From positions 1 through 13,170 of the forward strand of contig CANPZQ010000042.1 in NCBI GenBank assembly GCA_947588775.1: a stretch of DNA of 13,170 bases, written 5' to 3'. The position numbers and the translations under genes were made by a program. Shown one piece after another: positions 9,001 through 12,463 of the stretch (its first letter is position 1; each line of letters begins with the position of its first letter). Source of the stretch: an uncultured Clostridia bacterium. Lineage in GTDB: Bacteria; Bacillota; Clostridia; Oscillospirales; Ruminococcaceae. The notes beneath the pieces are model-generated. The model was given only the letters and a program-made list of their open reading frames with translations, was not told the DNA's origin and did not search any database.

Positions 9001-10536
9001 TTCACGGTTTCGGGAAGCGGGCTTGAGGGCATAATCCCCGACGGCGGATACGCGGCGGCCTCGGTCGTAAATACTGCGCCGACAATCCCGAACGGCGACC
9101 TTGTAATCGCGAAAACCGTTACCGGCACGGGAGCCGACCGAACGCTTGAGTTCCCGTTCACCGTAACGCTCACCGATACGTCGATTAACGGGCTTTACGG
9201 AGAGCTTGAGTTCACAAACGGCGTTGCGACGGTAAATCTTTCCCACGGAATGAGCGCGGTCGCCTCGGGACTTCCCGCAGGAATAGGCTACACCGTTTCG
9301 GAGGACAGCTTGGGATATACTGCGACATATACCGGCGAGCAGGGGACCATTATCGCCAACGGAATATGCGCGGCGGCGTTTGTGAACAGGTACGATATTT
9401 ACATTCCGCCGGTCGGAAACCTCTATGTAACAAAACAGGTCGCCGGTACCGACTGCGATTCGTCGCTTAAATTCCCGTTCAGGGTAACGCTTTCCGACAG
9501 TACGATTAACGGCGTTTACGGGGATATGGAATTTGTCGGCGGCGTGGCGGAGTTTGAGCTTTCAGAAAACGACGGAGAAATCGCGGCGACGGGCCTTCCC
9601 GAGGGAACGGAATACCTTGTCGAGGAAACCGATACGCTCGGCTACGAGCAGGAGGCGGTATTCGGCGAAAGGGGAGTTATCCGCGAATATATCGATTCGT
9701 CCGCAAGCTTCATTAACAGCCTGAGCATTCCGCCCTACGGCGACCTGAGAGTTTACAAAACCGTTTCGGGAAGCGGCGCGGACATCTATGACGAATTCGC
9801 GTTCAGGGTCACGCTTTCCGATAAGAGCGTGAACGGAACCTTCGGCGAGATGGAATTTGTGAACGGCGTTGCGGAGTTTACTCTGAGCCACGGAGAAAGC
9901 AGATATGCAAGCGGACTTCCCGAGGGGGTTGAATACCTTGTCGAGGAAACCGACCCGAAGGACTACCGTCCGCAGGCGGTTTACAACGAAGGCGTAATCG
10001 TCAAGGCTTCGGAAGCCAAGGTTTACTTCATCAACAACAGGGAAATTCCCTACTATCCGCCGGTTCAGCAAACGGGCAGCCTCAGCATTTCCAAAACCGT
10101 TGAAATCGGCGAATACGACAGAGAATTTGAGTTTACCGTAACGCTGACCGACGCGTCGGGATTCCCGCTCGGCGGCAGCTACAGCTTCGGCGGCTCAAAA
10201 TCGGGATACATCTCGAGCGGCGGCACCGTCGCCCTCAGACACGGCGAGAGCATAACGATTTACGGGCTCCCTGCCGGCGCGAAATACAGCGTTTCTGAGA
10301 ACATTCCCGAGAACTACCGTGTAGAAAGCAGCGGCGAGGCGGGGATAATTCCCGCGAACGGCACCGCGGCCGCCGAATTTAAAAATTATCGTGAGGTAGA
10401 GCGTCCAACCGCGCCTAACTCAAGGGAAGCCGAAGCCGAGTCTTCCGGCAGACCGGCTCCGGGCTTACCCTGCGGACTTGTACTGACGGCACTTGCCGCC
10501 GGGGCGGCGATGGGAATCGCGAAAAGGAAGTTTTAG
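1..10536 (+). CDS. Giant multidomain surface protein (isopeptide pilin-type/CnaB-like repeats), 5' partial
   Basis: The frame is open from base 1 to the TAG at 10534-10536 (3511 residues visible), so the start codon and signal peptide lie upstream. The GTG at 274 is internal: it has no ribosome binding site and coding continues before it. About 26 tandem beta-domains can be marked from a repeating pattern: a first strand like VxKTL/VTKTV, a late strand like YxYTVxE, and a closing strand like FxNxY. The family is known: Spy0128/FctA-like and DUF5979/DUF7601/CnaB-like domains of Gram-positive surface proteins, in which Lys and Asn form an isopeptide bond helped by Glu. The C-terminus has a hydrophobic segment and basic tail. 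I infer a long, rigid, cell-wall or membrane-anchored adhesin or stalk outside the cell. The ligand is unknown. Residues 1-89 (1-267) do not match the repeats and I do not recognise them. Domain class is quite certain; function is inferred. Confidence 0.9.
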   Translation, partial: NGVIELANLDASQYQAKITYPVGEHYTGAFELTGEDDEAAATKKIVGTEDVDTHTVTQTFTIPSGGSINAEVGIGSFNASAKLGGDDGLFKVSKEVTCTALSDEEFPFGSTVFNYALEFQSFSEVDGKITPYKGDHENESDAPVPFTLTPDAGATLEKFGETAEMLNYTNITFHAVGTYTFKLKEIPGSIQGMVYDKVEYTVVFDVSNKKDDATGKWEPEIICKIDGAQISPDNRKINFENVYNTGTVTVTKKVEGTGAPDDDEFTFKVGLKDSSDKPLSGDFNISSPDSALSKITNDGTFTLKKDESATITLPDGAKVTITEEKKTAITPNLVGAAEPAYKTEVAVGASTKIEANAADVEIKQGSKESVTFTNTFKSGTLKITESFVGIDGVEKVPYDKAKATVTLTLPAAFDVTEYDYAKLLETSDVAWTVTDGKIVGTVTFSESSQTVTIDGIPAGTTFEITPTIPEKYVLTKKDNSSGTITDGNTVDANLVYTPDPKVTIDIKKQITGEPTTKKFEFVFTAATTTTETISDLTVSVPAGETAGSGKFTKTYNLVDFSDKSSVTYNYTVTEDTSTLPKADGGQTIFTPDGASYGVTVTIEKQSDGTLEVTKTAEAKKDGTGADFPLVFTNQYTPVEAKATIDVTKNLKVPDGVSATPTDTDFDFIFNPDDESTAEIIPTINNLKIQVTANTDKTDYTGTGSASVTFDKAGTYVYTVTEQKGSATGMSYSEEKYKVEFVVTDNAGTLEVSDPTISKADASGQYHKATEGITFTNTYDPLDATTNEYGFIDNEHKFTKTLTADGQEIEFNNDVFKFTADLTYEDGSPSGDDAFFESGQNKNKKTDISTVGTDHVIEVGTIKFTKAGKYKLTVSEVDDGKDNITYDPDSRTVTYDVKDNKSGQLEVTATCTNTVFKNTCKPAELTMQIDKTLTVADGVTNPPTGFTFNFESGDNVPAIDPVTITVVKSEDGYKGTGSTNVEFTHPGNYTYTVSEGDIGTGMRCLTEDYTVTVEVSSSPSAPGLVTNVTISGGDTGAKLSDDGKTVILPFANYYSPNSVSTTDITDADLYTAANVVITKTLKTAAGTDVDFKDGDFSFTATITADDGSKLTNDEAYFENHLDAEPLENVGGKVTVGNITFTKAGIYTLTVREVDDKKANITYDTAPRTVTYNVIDDSGRLKIQSVAAAVDGKETDDISAACTVNNKYEVSPITLSVEKTLTVVDGEPTQTGFTFDVSGTATSGTNPELNMTAPEFTVAPVTVSADDYKGTTDPVPAVFDKPGTYVYTVKENKGSAAGMTYSDKSYTVTIKVENASDAPGLTTTITVKDEGKNLVSDAVNGNAITLPFENKYQPLPTSTEDISPSDDLYTAANVVITKTLKTYAGTDITFGKGAFAFDVSISPADGAALSKTEFKNDADGRLRIGNITFTKEGIYTLTVKEKIGDYPNVTYDKSTHTIVYTVEDIDGQLTITNVTGNPGSLAFNNEYEVSPITLSVEKTLTVVDGNPTQMDFTFDVSGTATSGTDPKLNITAPEFTVDPVTVSADDYKGTTDPVPAVFDKPGTYEYTVKENKGSAAGMTYSDKSYTITIEVENTTESPGLTTTITVKDEDDNPVPGTVNGNAITLPFVNTYKPLPTSTEQIPHDEEDEEDDDDEFYNRANVVITKTLKTAAGTDVDFKDGDFSFTATLTAADGTSLTNDEAYFDNHLDTESLENVGGKVTVGNITFTKAGKYKLTVSENKGENADITYDSRKISVIYTVAENSGRLEILSAETGDEYLFANIFTPHPVAVTPSLHKSLINTFSGNDRLGVDNTRGFYDGRFSFTLTAADGNPDGAEIKTPTAENITVEAGDGKAKYENVAFTDGIEFTREGSYTFTVAENIPADAVIDSATGRLISADGKFAFVEGQTVTVTYTVTADRTGQLVATAAYSPASPVITNYYNYNPCLLTVTNEITAADGVKIHENQAFEYVVELWDRDGNPYSGELVYSKASAAPAAIALPMAGDGSDIQTMQFIDGVNAEPIMLASGAGIEFEGIPDGFSFAVTQKPYPAEVGDAYELTGIELGGTADAESIVSERKAAGSFNAEDDTATVRFINNYSLTPVKASPKAGKQVVWNNDGTPIDMTENYGGAFEFGLELLSAEHEDGAKILSDTAENDEKGNIAFTDAIEFTNEGVYIFSVYEKTPESPDPHITYTSQRFTVTYTVTADIAGRLSAAAVYDSDPVFENEFSPVPCTLTVINTVDGDYIHAEKEFEYELTLTNADGTPFEGSLPYRTGKPAPQLAAPMASGETMLQFIGGKASFTLRHLESITIYSIDDGISYSVTQKDYSAEGYTGSAAAAINGVADGLTVKGSFTAENVEAEADYLNVYRVKPVTPEAVTVIKKLSGKPVGDRSFEFKVSGENVDETLKITVPEGEEEANAFWQPGEYTEVGVYEYIVEEIAGTDPGMDYDTAVYTVDVTVTDNGAGQLEAAVAVAKDGAEAEGIAFENFYNSGVLTVEKKVTGSAGDTEKEFDFTVKIDGLSGVYGDMTFDDGMARFKLKHGESMTASGLPDGVSYEVSEETDPAEGYLVTAQGETGTIKKGQRSTAIFVNHRDSASSVTAGDLVISLTVVNPRAGEENASYPFRVTLSEPISGIFDGAEFADGVSIVYLKNGDSLHIGELAAGITYTVEQAFEDETAEVSFNGETGTILAGETSRTGIYIRFTDSTEFKKPGNLTVTKTVAGAPTDAAFGFDIVLDDAGVNGVYGDMEFIGGRAHIELRHGESATAKELPSGTVYRVTETDSFGYTATSVNASGSIPERDTAVAAFVNVENRPEFAVGDLKIVKNIAGNAANPADVFGFEIILDKDISGVYGDVEFTSGRALVSLSAGQSATARGLPAGTGYTVSEIDGGLGYISSSDGSFGFITKNAVMTASFVNTLNAPITEPLTGGLTVSKTVAGTETEARFGIDVTLTEPLEGVYGDMTFSAGVARLSLANGESATATGLPAGIGYSVYENPEDAIGFTVSGSGLEGIIPDGGYAAASVVNTAPTIPNGDLVIAKTVTGTGADRTLEFPFTVTLTDTSINGLYGELEFTNGVATVNLSHGMSAVASGLPAGIGYTVSEDSLGYTATYTGEQGTIIANGICAAAFVNRYDIYIPPVGNLYVTKQVAGTDCDSSLKFPFRVTLSDSTINGVYGDMEFVGGVAEFELSENDGEIAATGLPEGTEYLVEETDTLGYEQEAVFGERGVIREYIDSSASFINSLSIPPYGDLRVYKTVSGSGADIYDEFAFRVTLSDKSVNGTFGEMEFVNGVAEFTLSHGESRYASGLPEGVEYLVEETDPKDYRPQAVYNEGVIVKASEAKVYFINNREIPYYPPVQQTGSLSISKTVEIGEYDREFEFTVTLTDASGFPLGGSYSFGGSKSGYISSGGTVALRHGESITIYGLPAGAKYSVSENIPENYRVESSGEAGIIPANGTAAAEFKNYREVERPTAPNSREAEAESSGRPAPGLPCGLVLTALAAGAAMGIAKRKF
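268..3165 (+). other. Domains D1-D7 of the giant protein: diverse N-terminal Ig-like block
   Basis: Approximate limits are D1 268-732, D2 736-1131, D3 1132-1494, D4 1498-1911, D5 1918-2340, D6 2341-2763 and D7 2764-3165. D1 and D4-D7 look FctA-like, each with a late strand such as YVYTVTEQKG and a closing FTNxY-type strand. D2 resembles the shorter DUF7601 type (VTVTKKVEG start, VTITEE strand, VTFTNTF end). D3 is aberrant and lacks the expected Lys and Glu. D6 carries two Cys (codons at 2728 and 2755) close to its last strand, which could form a disulfide. This block is visibly more AT-rich than the rest of the gene, and its domains are more different from each other. Limits are by eye and could move by several residues. 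Confidence 0.7.
3166..5349 (+). repeat. Duplicated domain pairs D8-D9, D10-D11 and D12 within the giant gene
   Basis: D8 (3166-3627), D10 (4057-4464) and D12 (4894-5349) share the NVVITKTLKT start. D9 (3628-4056) and D11 (4465-4893) share PITLSVEKTLTVVDG. The similarity is present in the DNA as well as the protein: the stretch from about 3773 to 3842 recurs almost unchanged at about 4610-4681, and about 3214-3300 recurs at about 4969-5055. This indicates recent tandem duplication or gene conversion of a two-domain unit of roughly 840-890 bp. D12 is the first half of a third unit and carries an acidic insert in its linker. All five domains keep Lys, Glu and Asn. Confidence 0.85.
5350..7104 (+). 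repeat. Second duplicated domain pair, D13-D14 and D15-D16
   Basis: D13 (5350-5826) and D15 (6295-6684) resemble each other: both have an EFTxEGxYxFxVxE core and a VTYTVTAD strand. D14 (5827-6294) and D16 (6685-7104) also match: both open with PC(L/T)LTV, contain an APMA-like stretch followed by MQFI/LQFI, and have a SVTQK/AVTQK strand. The unit is therefore a two-domain module repeated twice. It is more diverged than D8-D12 and so probably older. D13 and D15 keep the isopeptide triad, whereas D14 and D16 both have Asn in place of Lys and Gln in place of Glu. Confidence 0.75.
7105..7473 (+). other. Domain D17: FctA-like domain between the two architectures
   Basis: The domain begins with a strand containing VIKKLSG, has YEYIVEEIAG followed by GMDYDTAVYTVDVTV, and closes with IAFENFYNSG. 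This is a textbook Spy0128/FctA pattern with Lys, Glu and Asn all in place. It is the last long-type domain before the run of nine short CnaB-like domains, so it marks the junction between the two parts of the protein. Confidence 0.75.
7474..10395 (+). repeat. Nine tandem short CnaB-like (DUF5979/DUF7601-like) domains D18-D26
   Basis: Domain starts fall at about 7474, 7798, 8131, 8449, 8779, 9094, 9412, 9739 and 10072, a period of roughly 315-333 bp. The shared pattern is G(D/N)LxVxKTVxG, then FxFxVTL, GVYGDMEF, a HGES(A/M)xAxGLPxG turn, YxVxE, GxI and a closing FVN or FIN. Short exact DNA repeats survive, for example a 24-bp identity at 8221-8244 and 9511-9534. Established knowledge: such domains stack into rod-like stalks that hold a binding head away from the cell. 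D19 (7798-8112) departs at all three triad positions. D26 (10072-10395) has a distinct Gly/Ser-rich insert around 10165-10225. Confidence 0.85.
10396..10536 (+). other. C-terminal anchor region with degenerate sorting signal
   Basis: After the last domain comes a short Pro/Glu/Ser-rich linker. Then RPAPG (10450-10464) overlaps GLPCG (10462-10476), followed by about 16 hydrophobic residues (GLVLTALAAGAAMGIA) and the basic tail KRKF. The layout is that of a sortase cell-wall sorting signal, but there is no LPxTG. RPAPG keeps only Pro and Gly of that motif, and LPCG would be LPxTG lacking one residue. It may serve a non-classical sortase, be a worn-out signal, or act as a plain membrane anchor. 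No sortase gene lies in the window. Confidence 0.65.
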
Positions 10537-10552
10537 ATAATATATTTAAAAG

Positions 10553-10580
10553 CCCGGGCTTGTGGGGAGCCCGGGTTTTT
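10553..10580 (+). terminator. Intrinsic terminator after the giant gene
   Basis: The stem CCCGGGCT (10553-10560) pairs perfectly with AGCCCGGG (10568-10575) around the 7-nt loop TGTGGGG, followed by TTTTT (10576-10580). A run of A before the stem (10549-10551) could extend pairing with the T tract. It begins 16 nt after the TAG stop. This is a classic Rho-independent terminator and separates the giant gene from what follows. Confidence 0.92.
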
Positions 10581-10616
10581 GTATTTCTGTCATTTTTGGG
10601 CTTTCGGGGGAGGACC

Positions 10617-10699
10617 GCGCGGCGGAAAAAGCTGCTTTTCTGCGCCCCACCCGCCCGCCCCCCATAATTTCCCGCTTTCCCCCGCTTTTTCCGCCGCGC
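10617..10699 (+). repeat. Inverted repeat A: 16-bp perfect stem, 51-nt loop
   Basis: GCGCGGCGGAAAAAGC (10617-10632) is the exact reverse complement of GCTTTTTCCGCCGCGC (10684-10699). The loop is C-rich and contains the 17-bp motif at 10644-10660. The inner end of the left arm forms a small odd palindrome, AAAAGCTGCTTTT (10627-10639). The element resembles inverted repeat B read on the other strand. It could be a MITE/REP-like repeat or a structured RNA; I cannot name a known family. Confidence 0.85.
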
Positions 10700-10719
10700 T
10701 TTTTTGATGATGGGGTCAA

Positions 10720-10803
10720 GGCGCGGCGAATGGGGCGGGGAGGTAGCAGGAGATGGGGGAGGGCGGGTGGGTGGGCGCAGGGGGCAGCCCCATTCGCCGC
10801 GCC
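10720..10803 (-). repeat. Inverted repeat B: 17-bp perfect stem, 50-nt loop; opposite-strand relative of A
   Basis: GGCGCGGCGAATGGGGC (10720-10736) is the exact reverse complement of GCCCCATTCGCCGCGCC (10787-10803). Read on the minus strand, the loop begins TGCCCCCTGCGCCCACCC, which parallels the start of the loop of A (TGCTTTTCTGCGCCCCACCC). An odd palindrome, GGGGCAGCCCC (10781-10791), sits at the same place as the palindrome of A. A competing hairpin, GCAGCCCC/GGGGCTGC (10784-10791 with 10804-10811), is also possible. Confidence 0.85.
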
Positions 10804-10860
10804 GGGGCTGCGCGCAAAGCCACGTCCTCCCGCGCGCCCAATCCCCCGCCTGAGCCGAAT

Positions 10861-10896
10861 CCCGTCCCCCGGAGCCGCAGGCGGAGCGGGGACGGG
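10861..10896. repeat. Hairpin C: 9-bp stem
   Basis: CCCGTCCCC (10861-10869) pairs with GGGGACGGG (10888-10896) around an 18-nt loop. No T tract follows, so it is not an ordinary terminator. The right arm region (10882-10892) is also complementary to 11059-11069, so longer-range pairing with the last element is possible. Confidence 0.6.
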
Positions 10897-10911
10897 TGAG
10901 GGTCAGGCCTT

Positions 10912-10945
10912 AGCAGAGAGCGGCAATTTTTGCCAAAACTCTGTT
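10912..10945. repeat. Hairpin D: nested GGCAA/TTGCC within AGCAGAG/CTCTGTT
   Basis: The inner stem GGCAA (10922-10926) pairs with TTGCC (10930-10934) across TTT. An outer stem pairs 10912-10918 with 10939-10945 (7 pairs, one of them G-T). It lies between the C hairpin and the last inverted repeat. It might be part of a larger folded RNA or a repeat boundary; its function is unknown. Confidence 0.45.
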
Positions 10946-10994
10946 TCCGCACGCTTCTATCCTCTTACCCACTACCGCTCCACCCTCCAAATCC

Positions 10995-11080
10995 GGGCGC
11001 GGGGACTCCGCTCCTTTCGTTGGCCCCACCCGCCCGCCCACCCGACCATTGCCCTATCTCCCCGCTCCGTCCCCGCGCCC
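10995..11080 (+). repeat. Inverted repeat E: 12-bp stem, diverged relative of A
   Basis: GGGCGCGGGGAC (10995-11006) is the exact reverse complement of GTCCCCGCGCCC (11069-11080), with a 62-nt loop. The loop carries the same 17-bp C-rich motif found in the loop of A (11023-11039), in the same orientation, followed by a similar CCCTATCTCCCCGCTCC tail. I read it as a third, more diverged copy of the A/B element. Confidence 0.65.
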
Positions 11081-11128
11081 TCCCCCTTTCCACCTTACAA
11101 AAAATCAAAAATCTCTTCTTTTTTGCCA

Positions 11129-11157
11129 TAGCTTTTTTGCGAAAAATGTATTATAAT
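11129..11157 (+). promoter_or_regulatory. Putative sigma-A promoter for the 11207 gene
   Basis: A perfect -10 hexamer TATAAT lies at 11152-11157, in an abrupt AT-rich stretch after the GC-rich spacer. The best placed -35 at 17-bp spacing is the poor match TAGCTT (11129-11134). TTGCCA (11123-11128) is a better hexamer but 23 bp away. The start of transcription would be near 11164, leaving a leader of about 40 nt that ends in the GGAGG at 11196-11200. Confidence 0.5.
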
Positions 11158-11206
11158 TATCAGTATCAGTCAAAAACTGAAATAATTATTTATTTGGAGG
11201 AACATT

Positions 11207-12397
11207 ATGAAAAAGCTTTTAGCTATTGTCCTCGCGCTTTCGATGGCACTCTCTATGGCCGTTTTTGCGAATGCCGAGGAAAACCCCTCGCCTTCCACCA
11301 GAATCTTCATGAGCCCGGAAGTAACTTACATCAACGACACCGTCGAGGCGGGCGTGGACGCTCTCGTCTTTGAAAACGACTCCGTCACCGCTCCCACCGA
11401 GGCGAACATTCCGCTCTTCGCAATCTCGATTCCCGAGCCCGTTCCGATTGGCGAAAGTATCGTCATTCATATCATCGGCTCTTCCGACGACGACTTCCGC
11501 GTATGGCTCCTCGGCGATTCCAATACCGACGAAAAGGGCTACGAGGCCACCTTCTCGAACCAGTGGAAGGCCAGCGAAAACGGCTTCACCGCTCCCGGCG
11601 AGTTTGAAAAGTACATCGAGCTCATCGCCGACGACTTCGACGCCCAGGGCGGCACCGTCGGCAACAGAATCGCCTTCAAGGGTCCTTCCTACGGTGTAAA
11701 CCTCAGCAACCTGACGATTTCAAGACTTGAAATTATGCGCGGAACGATGGAGGACGTCGAAAGCTCCACCGCCGAGGAGGCCAAGCCCTTCAGCGACGCT
11801 GCTCAGGCCGCTTTAGATGCCGCCAACGCCGCAAACGGCGACGAGGCCGCTCTTTCAACCGCTCTTGCCGACGCCGAAGCCGCTGTCGCAGCTTTGGAGG
11901 AAAAAGCGTCCCTCGGCTTCCCGACTATAAGCGAAATGCTTAAGAACGCCAAGGACGCGGTCAAATCCATCAACAATATCATCAATTCCGCCGCCGAGAG
12001 CGAAGCCGTCGAGGCGATTTCCGGCGACGTAACCGCCGTTTCCGACGCCCTTGCAGCCGCTCAGGCCGCCGGCCGCGACATTGACGCCATCAGCGCGGCC
12101 CTTGATTCCGCAAAATCCGCCGCCGCGAACATCTCCGCCGCCGCAGAGGAGAACGGCTACACCGCCGTCAAGACCGCCGCGAGAGAGGCCGAGGACAAGG
12201 TTGCCGAAATCGAATTGCTCCTCCAGTCGGCTCAGGACGCTAAGAAAGCCGCCGACGAAGCCGCCGCGAAGGCTGCCGAGGAGGAAGCCGCGAAGAAGAA
12301 GCAGACCACCACGGTTATAGTCGTCGTAGCAGTCGTAGTCGTCCTCGTTATAGTCGCCGCCGCCGTTGTTATGGCGATGAAGAAAAAGAAGAAATAA
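11207..12397 (+). CDS. Secreted, membrane-anchored protein with beta ectodomain and Ala-rich helical stalk
   Basis: The 396-residue protein starts at an ATG six bases after GGAGG (11196-11200). Residues 1-23 are a signal peptide (MKK, hydrophobic core, ANA cleavage site before EE). Residues about 30-180 are beta-rich and end with NRIAFKGPSYG (from 153) and NLTISRLEI (from 168), a pattern that recalls jelly-roll carbohydrate-binding modules, though this is only a resemblance. Residues about 189-365 are Ala/Glu/Lys-rich and helical, likely a coiled coil or helical bundle. Residues 369-391 are a Val-rich transmembrane segment, followed by five Lys (392-396). The topology is therefore extracellular, with a short cytoplasmic tail and no LPxTG. 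It is separated from the giant gene by a terminator and has its own likely promoter. I do not recognise a named family. A surface binding or scaffold role is inferred from architecture only. Confidence 0.9.
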   Translation: MKKLLAIVLALSMALSMAVFANAEENPSPSTRIFMSPEVTYINDTVEAGVDALVFENDSVTAPTEANIPLFAISIPEPVPIGESIVIHIIGSSDDDFRVWLLGDSNTDEKGYEATFSNQWKASENGFTAPGEFEKYIELIADDFDAQGGTVGNRIAFKGPSYGVNLSNLTISRLEIMRGTMEDVESSTAEEAKPFSDAAQAALDAANAANGDEAALSTALADAEAAVAALEEKASLGFPTISEMLKNAKDAVKSINNIINSAAESEAVEAISGDVTAVSDALAAAQAAGRDIDAISAALDSAKSAAANISAAAEENGYTAVKTAAREAEDKVAEIELLLQSAQDAKKAADEAAAKAAEEEAAKKKQTTTVIVVVAVVVVLVIVAAAVVMAMKKKKK

Positions 12398-12416
12398 TCT
12401 TCCCGGTTCAAGCGAA

Positions 12417-12443
12417 AAATCGGACGATTTATGCGATAAATCG
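12417..12443 (+). other. Small inverted repeat before the methyltransferase gene
   Basis: CGATTTA (12425-12431) pairs with TAAATCG (12437-12443) across TGCGA. A further AAATCG at 12417-12422 can compete for the same arm. There is no proper T tract (GGGCTTTA follows), so a terminator is doubtful. It ends 8 nt before the AGGAGG at 12452-12457 and does not cover it. Confidence 0.4.
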
Positions 12444-12463
12444 GGCTTTACAGGAGGACTTCT

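Larger units (their letters stand above)
10581..11128. other. Gene-free GC-rich spacer filled with inverted repeats
   Basis: I see no credible gene here on either strand. Open frames exist, but they are Pro/Arg-rich, lack ribosome binding sites and shift with the C-rich or G-rich runs. The region contains five inverted-repeat structures (listed separately), long runs of C on the + strand in the first and last thirds, and G-rich sequence in the middle. A 17-bp direct repeat, GCCCCACCCGCCCGCCC, occurs at 10644-10660 and 11023-11039. Composition is unlike that of the flanking genes, which suggests inserted repeat elements rather than coding decay. Confidence 0.75.

Noticed and set aside
274..10536. 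GTG at 274 as the start of the giant gene
   Set aside because: The same frame is open back to base 1 with plausible coding content, there is no ribosome binding site before 274, and the GTG falls inside the first strand of domain D1.
10716..10952. 78-codon open frame on the minus strand in the spacer
   Set aside because: It has low-complexity Pro/Arg/Leu content, overlaps inverted repeat B and has no start signals.
10644..11039. 17-bp direct repeat as a possible CRISPR array
   Set aside because: There are only two direct copies, about 380 bp apart, within C-rich loops of larger inverted repeats, with no regular spacers and no cas genes.
10562..11131. 189-codon open frame on the + strand in the spacer
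   Set aside because: It starts inside the terminator loop, has no ribosome binding site, and its translation is a Pro/Arg-rich product of C- and G-runs crossing several inverted repeats.
11137..11142. TTGCGA as the -35 box for the 11207 gene
   Set aside because: It is only 9 bp from the TATAAT at 11152, far short of the usual 16-18 bp.
10930..11373. 147-codon + strand frame overlapping the start of the 11207 gene
   Set aside because: It runs across the promoter and the signal-peptide region in another frame, and only the 11207 frame has a ribosome binding site and a sensible protein.
12425..12450. Hairpin after the 11207 gene as an intrinsic terminator
   Set aside because: The stem is AT-rich and only 7 bp, and the sequence after it lacks a T run, so termination there is not supported.
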